64,000 nt of DNA from Faecalibacter bovis (lineage in GTDB: Bacteria; Bacteroidota; Bacteroidia; Flavobacteriales; Weeksellaceae), in the NCBI RefSeq assembly GCF_017948305.1, contig NZ_CP072842.1:1676001-1740000 (forward strand), given 5' to 3'. How positions within the stretch are numbered: the first letter of the stretch is position 1; each line of letters starts with the position of its first letter. Positions 8,181-15,042 of the stretch are shown one piece after another. Below the pieces are notes generated by a model. It had not been told where the DNA came from. It saw nothing but the letters and a program-made list of their open reading frames with translations, and searched no databases. Both the position numbers and the translations under genes were made by a program.

Positions 8181-8418
8181 ATATATTATTTAATTCTTGC
8201 TCTAAAAATGATGTGACTGTATTGAAAACAGTCCCAATTGTATTTTCGAGTCCTGATATTTGATTTCCATTAATAAATTTATCTGCACGATTACCTAAAC
8301 CAGCTCCAAGAGTACTTGTTACTCCATTAAACAGTATTGCATTTGTATCTGTCTTGGTATTAAGTTCAAATTTTTTATTGCCAAAAACATTTACAACATA
8401 TTCCGAAAGATTAACACT
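8158..8418 (-). pseudogene. Headless polymorphic toxin tail A (86 codons)
   Basis: Begins SVNLSEYVVNVFGNKKFELN, the same junction as tail B, after an in-frame stop at 8419-8421. It continues AILFNGVTSTLGAGLGNRAD and FLEQELNNIYERNKKK to a stop inside immunity gene A. The Gly-rich, alpha-helical composition suggests a short toxin. It has no start and no upstream Rhs core in the window, so it is silent unless it recombines onto a complete Rhs gene. Confidence 0.6.
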
Positions 8419-8571
8419 TTACGATGAAATTAATATAAATAATTAAAATTTATTTAGGTAACGGTTTATTTTAATTTATGATTGAGAGGATAATAGAGGT
8501 TATTTGATTCCAAAAAAAAGCCTCGAAGTAGAAACTTCAAGGCTTTTAGCGGAGAGTGAGGGATTCGAACC
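8418..8571 (-). repeat. tRNA-Ser-derived repeat, copy 3, possible distal attachment site
   Basis: The core at 8549-8571 is identical over 23 bases to the 3' end of the intact tRNA-Ser at 31797-31881. It is followed (minus strand) by the terminator (8515-8545) and the shared ~95 bases. The terminator resembles the one beside the second tRNA-Ser (54195-54224), which suggests it was once the natural terminator of the first tRNA-Ser and was displaced by insertion. Confidence 0.8.
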
Positions 8572-8671
8572 TCATCTCGTGTTCCTTTATATCAGGGAGA
8601 TTGATGAATCTTATTTTACGATGGTATCTGTATGGACACCGTATTTATGAATAAACATTTTAATTGTGTTA

Positions 8672-8679
8672 CAAAGGTA
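8672..8679 (-). promoter_or_regulatory. Candidate promoter in front of the tRNA-Ser remnant
   Basis: On the minus strand TACCTTTG matches TAnnTTTG and is identical to the second rRNA promoter at 61389. It faces the tRNA-Ser remnant at 8549 about 100 bases away, with no gene between them. Confidence 0.35.
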
Positions 8680-8752
8680 CGAATTCTAAAGTTTTTATTT
8701 TGATTTACTTAGCCAAAATATGGTGAGGTTATATTAAATTAATTTTAAAAAA

Positions 8753-9811
8753 TTAGAATCTATATATAAAAGTATTGATGTTCATCCCTGCGCCTACTGA
8801 TGCGAACATAACAATATCCCCTTCATTTATTTGATGATTTTCTACTTCATGATTTAAAATCATTTTTAAAAGTATAGGAATTGTTGCTACACTACTATTA
8901 CCTAATTTTTGAATGACCATTGGCATAATATTATCAGGTACTGGTTGATCAAATAGTCGATAGAATCTACTGATAATTGCTTCATCCATTTTTTCATTTG
9001 CTTGGTGAATAATTATTTTACTAATATCTGTTATGGAAAAATCACTATCATCTAAACATTTTTTCATGGCTTGCGGAACATTCGATAATGCAAATTCATA
9101 TATTTTACGTCCATACATTTTGATATACTTAGTATTTGGACAATTTTCATTATTGTATGATCTACCATAAAATAAGTAATCCTTTTCATTGTTTGCAAAA
9201 GATGCTGATAAATGCGATATAATACCTTTGTCGTTTTGAGATTTTTCGATTATTACAGCTCCAGCACCATCAGCATATATCATTGAATCTCTATCATGAG
9301 GATCTATAACGCGTGATAAAGTTTCAGCGCCAATTACCAAACATCTTTTTGCAATTCCCGCATTAATATATGTATTAGCTTGTATTACAGCTTCTACCCA
9401 TCCTGGACAACCGAATAATATATCGTATGCTACACAATATGGATTTTTAATATTTAATAAGTGTTTTACTCTAGCGGCTAAACTTGGTACAGTATCAGAT
9501 TGAATTGTATTAAATTTAATATCTCCAAAATTATGGGCGAAAATTATATAGTCAATTGTTTCAGGATCTATTCCTGAATCATTAATTGCTTCTGTTGCTG
9601 CTAAATAAGCTAAATCGGAAGTTACTTGATCATCATTTGCATATCTTCTTTCTTCAACTCCAGTAATTTGTTTAAGCTTTGCAGCTAGAATTGAATTGTC
9701 TTGTAATAATTTTTCACCTTGTTCGTTTAAAAATGAATGATTTTTAAAGTGCGAATTGGAAATTACATTTGAGGGTATGTAATTTCCTACACCAATAAAC
9801 TGGTTAGGCAT
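8753..9811 (-). CDS. 3-oxoacyl-ACP synthase III-like enzyme
   Basis: 352 residues with the thiolase fold of ketoacyl-ACP synthase III: active-site Cys135 in GCPGW, His269 in IIIHQANEKM and Asn305 in KLGNSSVAT, the full Cys-His-Asn triad. It ends with the usual glycine-rich GDIVMFASVGAGM. Enzymes of this family condense an acyl-CoA with malonyl-ACP, in fatty-acid initiation or in specialised lipid or polyketide pathways. No fatty-acid or polyketide genes flank it, so it may be an accessory KAS III; I give no symbol. It is transcribed alone. Confidence 0.85.
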   Translation of the reverse strand: MPNQFIGVGNYIPSNVISNSHFKNHSFLNEQGEKLLQDNSILAAKLKQITGVEERRYANDDQVTSDLAYLAATEAINDSGIDPETIDYIIFAHNFGDIKFNTIQSDTVPSLAARVKHLLNIKNPYCVAYDILFGCPGWVEAVIQANTYINAGIAKRCLVIGAETLSRVIDPHDRDSMIYADGAGAVIIEKSQNDKGIISHLSASFANNEKDYLFYGRSYNNENCPNTKYIKMYGRKIYEFALSNVPQAMKKCLDDSDFSITDISKIIIHQANEKMDEAIISRFYRLFDQPVPDNIMPMVIQKLGNSSVATIPILLKMILNHEVENHQINEGDIVMFASVGAGMNINTFIYRF

Positions 9812-9973
9812 AATTGTATTTTGTATTATAATTAGATATTAAGTTTACTAATTTAATATTAAAATCTTATATACTTCTAAAACTAATATTTGAAAATTTG
9901 TATATGAATACTAATTTAAATTGAATATTAATTTAAAAAAAAGCACTTATAATATTAAGTTTTAAAACAATAT

Positions 9974-10147
9974 TTATATTCCAAAATACTCCCCCAATTC
10001 TTCCCATGTAATCATTTGATGAGGTAGTTTGTTGTAGTGCGTTTTAATTTGGTTATAGATGCGAAGCGATTGCCTATAGCTTTTGCCTGTGATGATCTGA
10101 ATGTCTTTAGGGTAAACGCAAACCCTTTGTAACTTTTTTTGCTGCAT
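9974..10147 (-). CDS. Short conserved basic protein (57 aa)
   Basis: An open frame with ATG at 10147 reads MQQKKLQRVCVYPKDIQIIT, GKSYRQSLRIYNQIKTHYNK and ends TWEELGEYFGI. It is compact, basic and probably helical, with the feel of a small DNA-binding protein; I recall similar short proteins in other flavobacteria but assign no function. It diverges from the gene at 10341, with which it may form one module. Confidence 0.6.
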   Translation of the reverse strand: MQQKKLQRVCVYPKDIQIITGKSYRQSLRIYNQIKTHYNKLPHQMITWEELGEYFGI

Positions 10148-10340
10148 AATTATACATTTTCATACACTATCTATGCTTAATCTATACTTTATAGATACTT
10201 CATCTATGTGTCAAATGATGACAAAAGATGAATAAAAAGCCATTTGGTAAATACTGGTTTTAATAAAGTTACGATTTTTCTTATTCTTGTTTTGTCTACC
10301 GGTAGAAGGATTAAATGTTGAACGAAAAAATGTAGAAAAA

Positions 10341-11096
10341 ATGGCAAGACAGAAAGGTATTATTAAGCTTTTGGGTACTGTGGGAGACATTACCTTTTAT
10401 AAAGCAAAAGAAGGGTTTTTAGCACGTGAAAAAGGTGGCGTGGATAAGAACAGAATTATGAATGATCCAAACTTTCAAAGAACGCGAGAAAATGGTGAAG
10501 AATTTGGGCGAGCAGGAGCATCTGGAAAAATGTTGAGAACTGCGTTTCGTGCGGTATTGTTAAACTCTGCTGATTCGAGAATGGTTGGGCGTTTAACTCG
10601 TGATATGGTTAAGGTGATTCAGACCGATACGGTGAGCGAACGTGGACAACGTAATGTAATTGATGGAGATTTATCGTTGTTAAAAGGATTTGATTTCAAT
10701 ATCAATGGTAAGTTATCGACAACGATTTATGCGCCTTACACGACTACGTTAGATCGTGCACAAGGTGAGGTTAAAGTTGATATACCAGCATTTATTCCGA
10801 TTAATATGATTAATGCACCATCGGGAACGACGCATTTTAAAATTGAAGCTGCTGCTGCAGATGTGAATTTTACGGATGGGACATTTAATGTTTCGAATGC
10901 CGATACTGGGATTCTTCCTTATGATGCGGTGGCAACTTCAGCGATTAGCTTGGCGACGACTTTGCCTACAAATAGTACAGAACCTATCTTCTTGGTTCTG
11001 GGAGTGGAATTCTATCAAGAAATTAACGGTGAAAAGTATGTACTGAAAAATGGTGCATACAATGCGCTACAATTAATTGATGTGAATCAACCGTAA
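10341..11096 (+). CDS. Conserved Bacteroidota protein of unknown function (251 aa)
   Basis: I start at the ATG of MARQKGIIKLLGTVGDITFY. The N-terminal third is very basic and Arg/Gly-rich (REKGGVDKNRI, TRENGEEFGRAGASGKML, SRMVGRLTRDMVKVI). The rest is beta-rich and could be a structural or coat-like domain. No signal peptide. The stop overlaps the ATG of the DUF5675 gene by one base (TAATG), so the two are translationally coupled. No catalytic motif is visible. Confidence 0.65.
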   Translation: MARQKGIIKLLGTVGDITFYKAKEGFLAREKGGVDKNRIMNDPNFQRTRENGEEFGRAGASGKMLRTAFRAVLLNSADSRMVGRLTRDMVKVIQTDTVSERGQRNVIDGDLSLLKGFDFNINGKLSTTIYAPYTTTLDRAQGEVKVDIPAFIPINMINAPSGTTHFKIEAAAADVNFTDGTFNVSNADTGILPYDAVATSAISLATTLPTNSTEPIFLVLGVEFYQEINGEKYVLKNGAYNALQLIDVNQP

Positions 11097-11500
11097 TGAA
11101 ATTAGAACTGATACGTTCATATTTCCCTAATGGAACAAATGGTATTCTTCAAAATTCGAAGGGTATCATTTGTTATACGATTGAGTTGCCATGGTTGAAT
11201 AATGAATTGAGAAAATCGTGTATTCCGGAAGGGAAATATGTTTTAACGAAACGATACAGCCAAAAGTATGGGTGGCATATTTGGTTAAAAGATGTACCGA
11301 ACAGGACTTATATTCTGATGCATCCTGCAAATAATGCCAAAAAAGAATTGTTGGGTTGTATTGCTCCGGTGACTTCTTTGGGTGGTGCTGGAATAGGATG
11401 GGAAAGTCGAAAGGCTTTTAATCAGGTGAAGGATTTGGTTTATCAAGCGATTGATAAAGGGCAAAAGGTTGAATTGGTGATTAAATCATCGAAAACTTAA
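11096..11500 (+). CDS. DUF5675 protein
   Basis: 134 residues matching DUF5675: LELIRSYFPNGTNGIL, CYTIELPW, CIPEGKYVL, HIWLKDVPNRTYILMHPANN, GCIAPVTSLGG. The fold of this family suggests a murein-related or tail-fibre-associated enzyme, but its function is not established. It is coupled to the upstream gene and followed by two tiny membrane proteins, a layout that resembles a phage lysis cassette. Confidence 0.75.
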   Translation: MKLELIRSYFPNGTNGILQNSKGIICYTIELPWLNNELRKSCIPEGKYVLTKRYSQKYGWHIWLKDVPNRTYILMHPANNAKKELLGCIAPVTSLGGAGIGWESRKAFNQVKDLVYQAIDKGQKVELVIKSSKT

Positions 11501-11501
11501 T

Positions 11502-11680
11502 CTTTATGTTCTTTTTTCCTTGATGAAAAAAGGAACCAAAAAAATCAAGGCTTTAAATCGTTTACGCTAAAAATCCTTTTCATTTCGGGAATGAATTAAA
11601 TGATTCGTTTCACTCACTAATTCATTCTATTCCTTCATGAAAATGATTTTCTTCACGCGAACGATTTAGAGGCCGTTTTG
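11502..11680 (+). repeat. Dispersed hairpin repeat, copy at 11.5 kb
   Basis: Starts with a small hairpin (CCTTGATGAAAAAAGGAACC region) followed by AAAAAAATCAAGGCT, then a long imperfect inverted repeat from ATCGTTTACGCTAAAAATCC to its partner ending CGCGAACGATTTAGAGGC. This is one member of a family found at least nine times in the window. It separates DUF5675 from the next gene. Confidence 0.65.
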
Positions 11681-11710
11681 GATGATGTATTAATTAAAAT
11701 TTTTAAACGG

Positions 11711-11938
11711 ATGAAAATAATTGATCGATTACAATCCCCAACGCCTAAGTTGTTTCAATGGCTCCGAAATATCGGTTTGGTTTTAGCTGCTGTTGGTGGA
11801 GTGCTTTTAGCTTCTCCAGTAGCATTACCGGAATGGTTAAATGATCTTGGCGGTTATTTAACGGTTGCAGGTGGTGTGTTGGGAGCAGTGAGCCAATTAA
11901 CGGTTGTAGATGGCGTGAATAAAGATGATACAGGATAG
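11711..11938 (+). CDS. Holin-like small membrane protein
   Basis: 75 residues from the ATG at 11711 (MKIIDRLQSPTPKLFQWLRN); an in-frame TTG at 11678 lies within the end of the hairpin repeat and is rejected. Two hydrophobic segments (NIGLVLAAVGGVLLASPVAL and LGGYLTVAGGVLGAVSQLTV) around a short turn give a holin-like hairpin. Such proteins commonly neighbour DUF5675 genes in Bacteroidota. Function is unproven. Confidence 0.65.
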   Translation: MKIIDRLQSPTPKLFQWLRNIGLVLAAVGGVLLASPVALPEWLNDLGGYLTVAGGVLGAVSQLTVVDGVNKDDTG

Positions 11939-11942
11939 TCAA

Positions 11943-12089
11943 ATGAAAATGGGGGTTCTCTGTGGTACAATGTTTAGTATCATTGGGAATTTAGGCTTGA
12001 ATGATATTGTACAGACGGCAGTTTTAGCTGGTGTAGGTGCTTTTGTCAGCTTTATAGTATCTTATTTATTAAAAAAAATAGAAAAATAA
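11943..12089 (+). CDS. Tiny membrane protein (48 aa)
   Basis: ATG at 11943, four bases after the previous stop. It reads MKMGVLCGTMFSIIGNLGLN, one clear membrane helix (TAVLAGVGAFVSFIVSYLL) and a Lys tail (KKIEK). A terminator follows at once. Size, tight spacing and helix-plus-basic-tail suggest a second holin-like or regulatory peptide of the same operon. Confidence 0.6.
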   Translation: MKMGVLCGTMFSIIGNLGLNDIVQTAVLAGVGAFVSFIVSYLLKKIEK

Positions 12090-12121
12090 AAAGGCTCTTC
12101 GTTTGAAGGGCCTTTTGTTTT
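12090..12121 (+). terminator. Terminator of the DUF5675 operon
   Basis: AAAGGCTCTTCGTTTGAAGG and GCCTTTTGTTTTT together form a stem (AAAGGC-CTTC / GAAG-GCCTTT) with a T-run, between convergent genes. Confidence 0.8.
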
Positions 12122-12540
12122 TACTTGATGTGTCGCATGATGTAAACATGTTTCAGTTCTCGGATGAGTTGGAGTTGTTTGGCAATGGATGCTTCATACT
12201 TTTCTAATTCGAGGTAGCGTTTAAAATCAGTTTCAAATCTTCGGTAATTGTTGAAAGCTTTTTTAGCTTTTTCCGTAACTACATTTTTAAAATCTTGGAT
12301 GCGAATAAATGGAATAACTGAACCATATAAATAATTGTCGAATGCATTGGTCTTCCAGGCTGCATAAAGAATTGCTTTGTACGTTTCTTTTTGTTTCCAA
12401 TTGGTACAACGAATGACAAAACAATTAGGGCAAGGTTCTTCCAGTGGCTTTCCCACGTTTAGACCTTTGGATAAAGCAAATAGATCATTTGACTGAATCT
12501 CTACTTTGGCTGAATAATGTTTAATTTCTGGTAAGTTCAT
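12121..12540 (-). CDS. Small conserved protein of unknown function (139 aa)
   Basis: A soluble basic protein: LPEIKHYSAKVEIQSNDLFA, a CPNCFVIRCTNW segment whose three cysteines could bind metal, then a helical C-terminus rich in Lys and Glu. It may belong to the DUF6943 group (recalled, not checked). It converges on the DUF5675 operon and ends at the shared terminator, so it probably belongs to the same module. Confidence 0.55.
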   Translation of the reverse strand: MNLPEIKHYSAKVEIQSNDLFALSKGLNVGKPLEEPCPNCFVIRCTNWKQKETYKAILYAAWKTNAFDNYLYGSVIPFIRIQDFKNVVTEKAKKAFNNYRRFETDFKRYLELEKYEASIAKQLQLIRELKHVYIMRHIK

Positions 12541-13257
12541 AGCTTGGCATTTAAAAATTTATGCTCGCCATGCTTCGCAGGATATTCTTTAAAAGAAAAA
12601 ACGAAATAAAAGAAAGCTCTTCGATATAGCAGGATCATTTTTTAAGGCAAGGTTTTACATCCAAATACAACCTGTATAGGTGGAGATTTTGATGTAAACC
12701 TGCAAGGCTTGACCTTGACTAAAAATGAAACTGATAGACCTTTGAGGTTCTTTTTGTTGAATTTTTGGAAAGTCGAATTGACTTGATTTGATGTTTGAAT
12801 TTGGAAGTGGAATTGTCTTTTTTCAATGTGGGTTTTCTTAGCATTAAAAATTTTAATCGGGGAAATATGCGCAGGTGAAGAAAAGCAATCTACTATTTAA
12901 ATAGGTGGCGAGGGATTGTAGCTGAACATCCCTTTAGGGTGTTTTGCTACACCGAGCCAATTGGTGTGGGCTAATAAGCTATCAAACAGCACAAAAGTGA
13001 GGGGTTACGAATTGCTTTGCAATGGAGTACCGAACGATGTGATGCGACTAGCGATTTAGCGTAATAGACCAATGTACCTTTTATAAAACTTTTGCTTTTC
13101 TTGACCTGTAGCTATTAATGGGGTGGCGGGGAAATGGGGAAATTTTATCGCTTATCAAGCATTTTTTGTGTGTAACGAAAAGCTGTTCAGAAATGGGCTT
13201 GACTGAAAGGAAAGCTTATTTTAGCTTGGTTTTGCGTAAATGGTGTGCAACTTAAAT

Positions 13258-13500
13258 TTTTTATATGTTCATTTTTGTCTTGACACAAAAACGAACCAAA
13301 AAAGTCAAGGCTACGATTATCGACGGTCAATATTCATTTCGCTTCTCTAAAATGTTTAAATTTTAAACCGAAATCATCTCATGATTTCTCCTCTTAATCT
13401 CAAATCTACGGTCAGTAAACATTTTTACGTTTCACTCAATGTATTGACACTCGTCTGCTAATCGAAATGCCATTTTCTTTAGCCTTGTTTTTTTTTGGTG
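13258..13500 (+). repeat. Dispersed hairpin repeat, copy at 13.3 kb
   Basis: Begins TTATATGTTCATTTTTGTCT, continues ACGAACCAAAAAAGTCAAGG, then two arms joined by sequence including ACCGAAATCATCTCATGATT, which also occurs near 23808. It ends with a CTTTAGCCTTG that mirrors the CAAGGCT of the start, so the whole unit could fold back on itself. Confidence 0.6.
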
Positions 13501-13643
13501 GGTTTGAATGATGGTTATTGTAAGGAGTTGAAGTTGCGCACTATTGGAGTAAATCGTTTGTGCAAAAATGATTGTTGCGATAATTTAAAACCTCAACAAG
13601 AGCAAAAAACGATATGAAAATTGGGGAACATCGGACAGGTAAT

Positions 13644-13741
13644 GGGGCCGCTATTTTACATAATGTGATTATAGTGGCTTTACGCCCGTTAGCCCGTAGG
13701 TGACTATAATGCCATGTTATGTAAACATAGCTACTGGCCCT
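13644..13741. repeat. Long imperfect inverted repeat (~97 bases)
   Basis: Left arm GGGGCCGCTATTTTACATAA then TGTGATTATAGTGGC; right arm GTGACTATAATGCCATGTTA then TGTAAACATAGCTACTGGCC. The arms pair over most of their length around a CCCGTTAGCCCG centre. It could be a structured RNA, a recombination site or a transfer origin. The end overlaps a 22-base sequence repeated at 28502. Confidence 0.55.
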
Positions 13742-13795
13742 TCGAGAGCCTCAGGGACCAAGAAGAATGAGTTTTTTGCTTTTGTTGGCAGCTAA

Positions 13796-13836
13796 AAAAT
13801 CCCCAACTGAATTAAATTGAGTTGGGGATTTAAAAA
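13796..13836. terminator. Terminator-like hairpin beside the CRISPR array
   Basis: AAATCCCCAACT and AGTTGGGGATTT pair perfectly around an 11-base loop, with A- and T-runs on both sides. It lies 21 bases before the first CRISPR repeat, at the end that carries the degenerate repeat, and would stop a transcript running out of the array. Confidence 0.75.
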
Positions 13837-13856
13837 ACAATTTTATCTATTTATAT

Positions 13857-14211
13857 GTTGTGAATTTCTTTCATTTCGGTATTTTTACTGAAGCAATTAC
13901 AACTTGCATAAACCTTTGACATTCTGATTGATAGTTGTGAATTCCTTTCATTTCGGTATTTTTACTGAAGCAATTACAACAAACTTTAAATTAATATCAT
14001 CTTTACCATGGTTGTGAATTCCTTTCATTTCGGTATTTTTACTGAAGCAATTACAACTAGTAGCTGGTTTAGATGTTTACGGTTTTAGTTGTGAATTCCT
14101 TTCATTTCGGTATTTTTACTGAAGCAATTACAACCATTAATCGCATTAAATTTTGGGTTGATAGGTTGTGAATTCCTTTCATTTCGGTATTTTTACTGAA
14201 GCAATTACAAC
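13857..14211. CRISPR. Orphan CRISPR array, five 47-base repeats, four 30-base spacers
   Basis: Repeats at 13857-13903, 13934-13980, 14011-14057, 14088-14134 and 14165-14211. The repeat starts GTTGTGAATTCCTTTCATTT and ends CTGAAGCAATTACAAC; its ends form an inverted repeat (GTTGT-AATT / AATT-ACAAC). Repeats 2-5 are identical; repeat 1 has one C-to-T change, so the leader-distal end is probably on the left. All spacers are exactly 30 bases. Length and ends fit type II-C arrays of flavobacteria. No cas1, cas2, cas9 or tracrRNA is visible in the window. The right end runs straight into a truncated Hsp70-like gene where a leader would be expected. Confidence 0.95.
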
Positions 14212-14772
14212 TAGTAGCTGGTTTAAATCTTTACGCTGATTGGATTCAAAAGATGCAGGTATACTAATAGAATAAAAAACTTTTGATGGTAGATTATTTT
14301 CTTTAATAAAATAATCAATTTCATTTTTTAAATACTTTACAAATACTTTAACTGCATCTAATGGCTTTTCTATTACATATTCACCCCCTTGTGGTAATTC
14401 AGTCGATACATATTCAGGACCATTATCTGTGCCTAGCTTCATTTTAAATGAGTACCATAAATTACGGCCATATTGCAATTTACTTTTTAGCATTTTTGCT
14501 GTATGCCCAATATATAATTGTTGATTATACCAAGCTATACAAGATGGAATTAAATGATTTACTGTAATTCCGCCATCTAAATTCTTTTGACGAACAGGCA
14601 TTACATCCGAATGGATAGGTGTTGAATTATCGCCAGTTATAGTATAACTAATAACTGTTGTAGAGGTTCCAAAATCAATTCCTATAAACGTAGAATTTTT
14701 TAATTGATCTTGTACTATGTTATTGTTAATTAATGAAGGAACCAGAGTTCCTAAATTTAGTTGGTTCGACAT
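14179..14772 (-). pseudogene. Hsp70-like protein, truncated by the CRISPR array
   Basis: The N-terminal 187 or so residues of an Hsp70-family ATPase: the phosphate-1 motif FIGIDFGTSTTVISY, then GGITVNHLIPSCIAWY, LYIGHTAKML and SISIPASFESNQRKDLNQLL. A complete protein would normally exceed 500 residues. The last ten codons are read from CRISPR repeat 5 (VVIASVKIPK, then stop), so the gene was cut at 14211/14212. The N-terminal ~25 residues precede the ATPase fold and lack a signal. The original partner or role (chaperone or defence ATPase) cannot be recovered from this fragment. Confidence 0.8.
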
Positions 14773-14845
14773 TGTTTAAATTAGTATGGTAATTAAAATA
14801 CTAATATAACAAAAATGGACTCATTAAAATTAGAGATAATAAAAA

Positions 14846-14882
14846 AAAAAGACTTTATATGTTTCATAAAGTCTTTTTAAAA
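14846..14882 (-). terminator. Terminator after a gene fragment
   Basis: AAAAGACTTTA TATGTTT CATAAAGTCTTTT is a strong hairpin between the fragment ending at 14902 and the Hsp70-like start at 14772. It suggests the two were separate transcripts. Confidence 0.8.
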
Positions 14883-14901
14883 TTATTTAAAATCTAAATT
14901 T

Positions 14902-15042
14902 TTAATCTTCAAAGCTATCAAGTAAAGAATCAATAATTTCTTCTACAGAAAGAGGAACAATTTTAGTCTTATTAAATTCTTTAAATTTTTTATTATTCGA
15001 ATTATTTTGGTCGAAAATATTGATATTGGAAAACTTATTTAA
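14902..15042 (-). pseudogene. C-terminal fragment of an unidentified gene
   Basis: A frame without a start reads KLNKFSNINIFDQNNSNNKK, then VPLSVEEIIDSLLDSFED and stop, followed by a terminator. It overlaps the end of the M20 gene in another frame, so its upstream part was replaced when the M20/MFS segment arrived. AT-rich Asn/Lys/Phe codon use matches the Hsp70-like gene and not the M20 gene. Confidence 0.45.

Larger units (their letters stand above)
12541..13795. other. 1.25 kb non-coding, partly structured region
   Basis: No protein gene is seen. From about 12890 to 13150 the DNA is richer in G than its surroundings and full of short inverted repeats (AGCC...GGCT at 12956-12973, ATTGC-TTT-GCAAT at 13011-13023), like a structured RNA or a transfer origin. 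13258-13500 holds a dispersed hairpin repeat, and 13644-13741 a long imperfect hairpin. No identity is claimed. Confidence 0.5.

Noticed and set aside
13644-13741. Integron attC site
   Set aside because: It is an imperfect palindrome, but no GTTRRRY/RYYYAAC pair at the ends and no integron integrase is seen.
13857-14211. Type VI-B (Cas13b) array
   Set aside because: Ends GTTG...CAAC look similar, but Cas13b repeats are about 36 bases and these are 47; II-C fits better.
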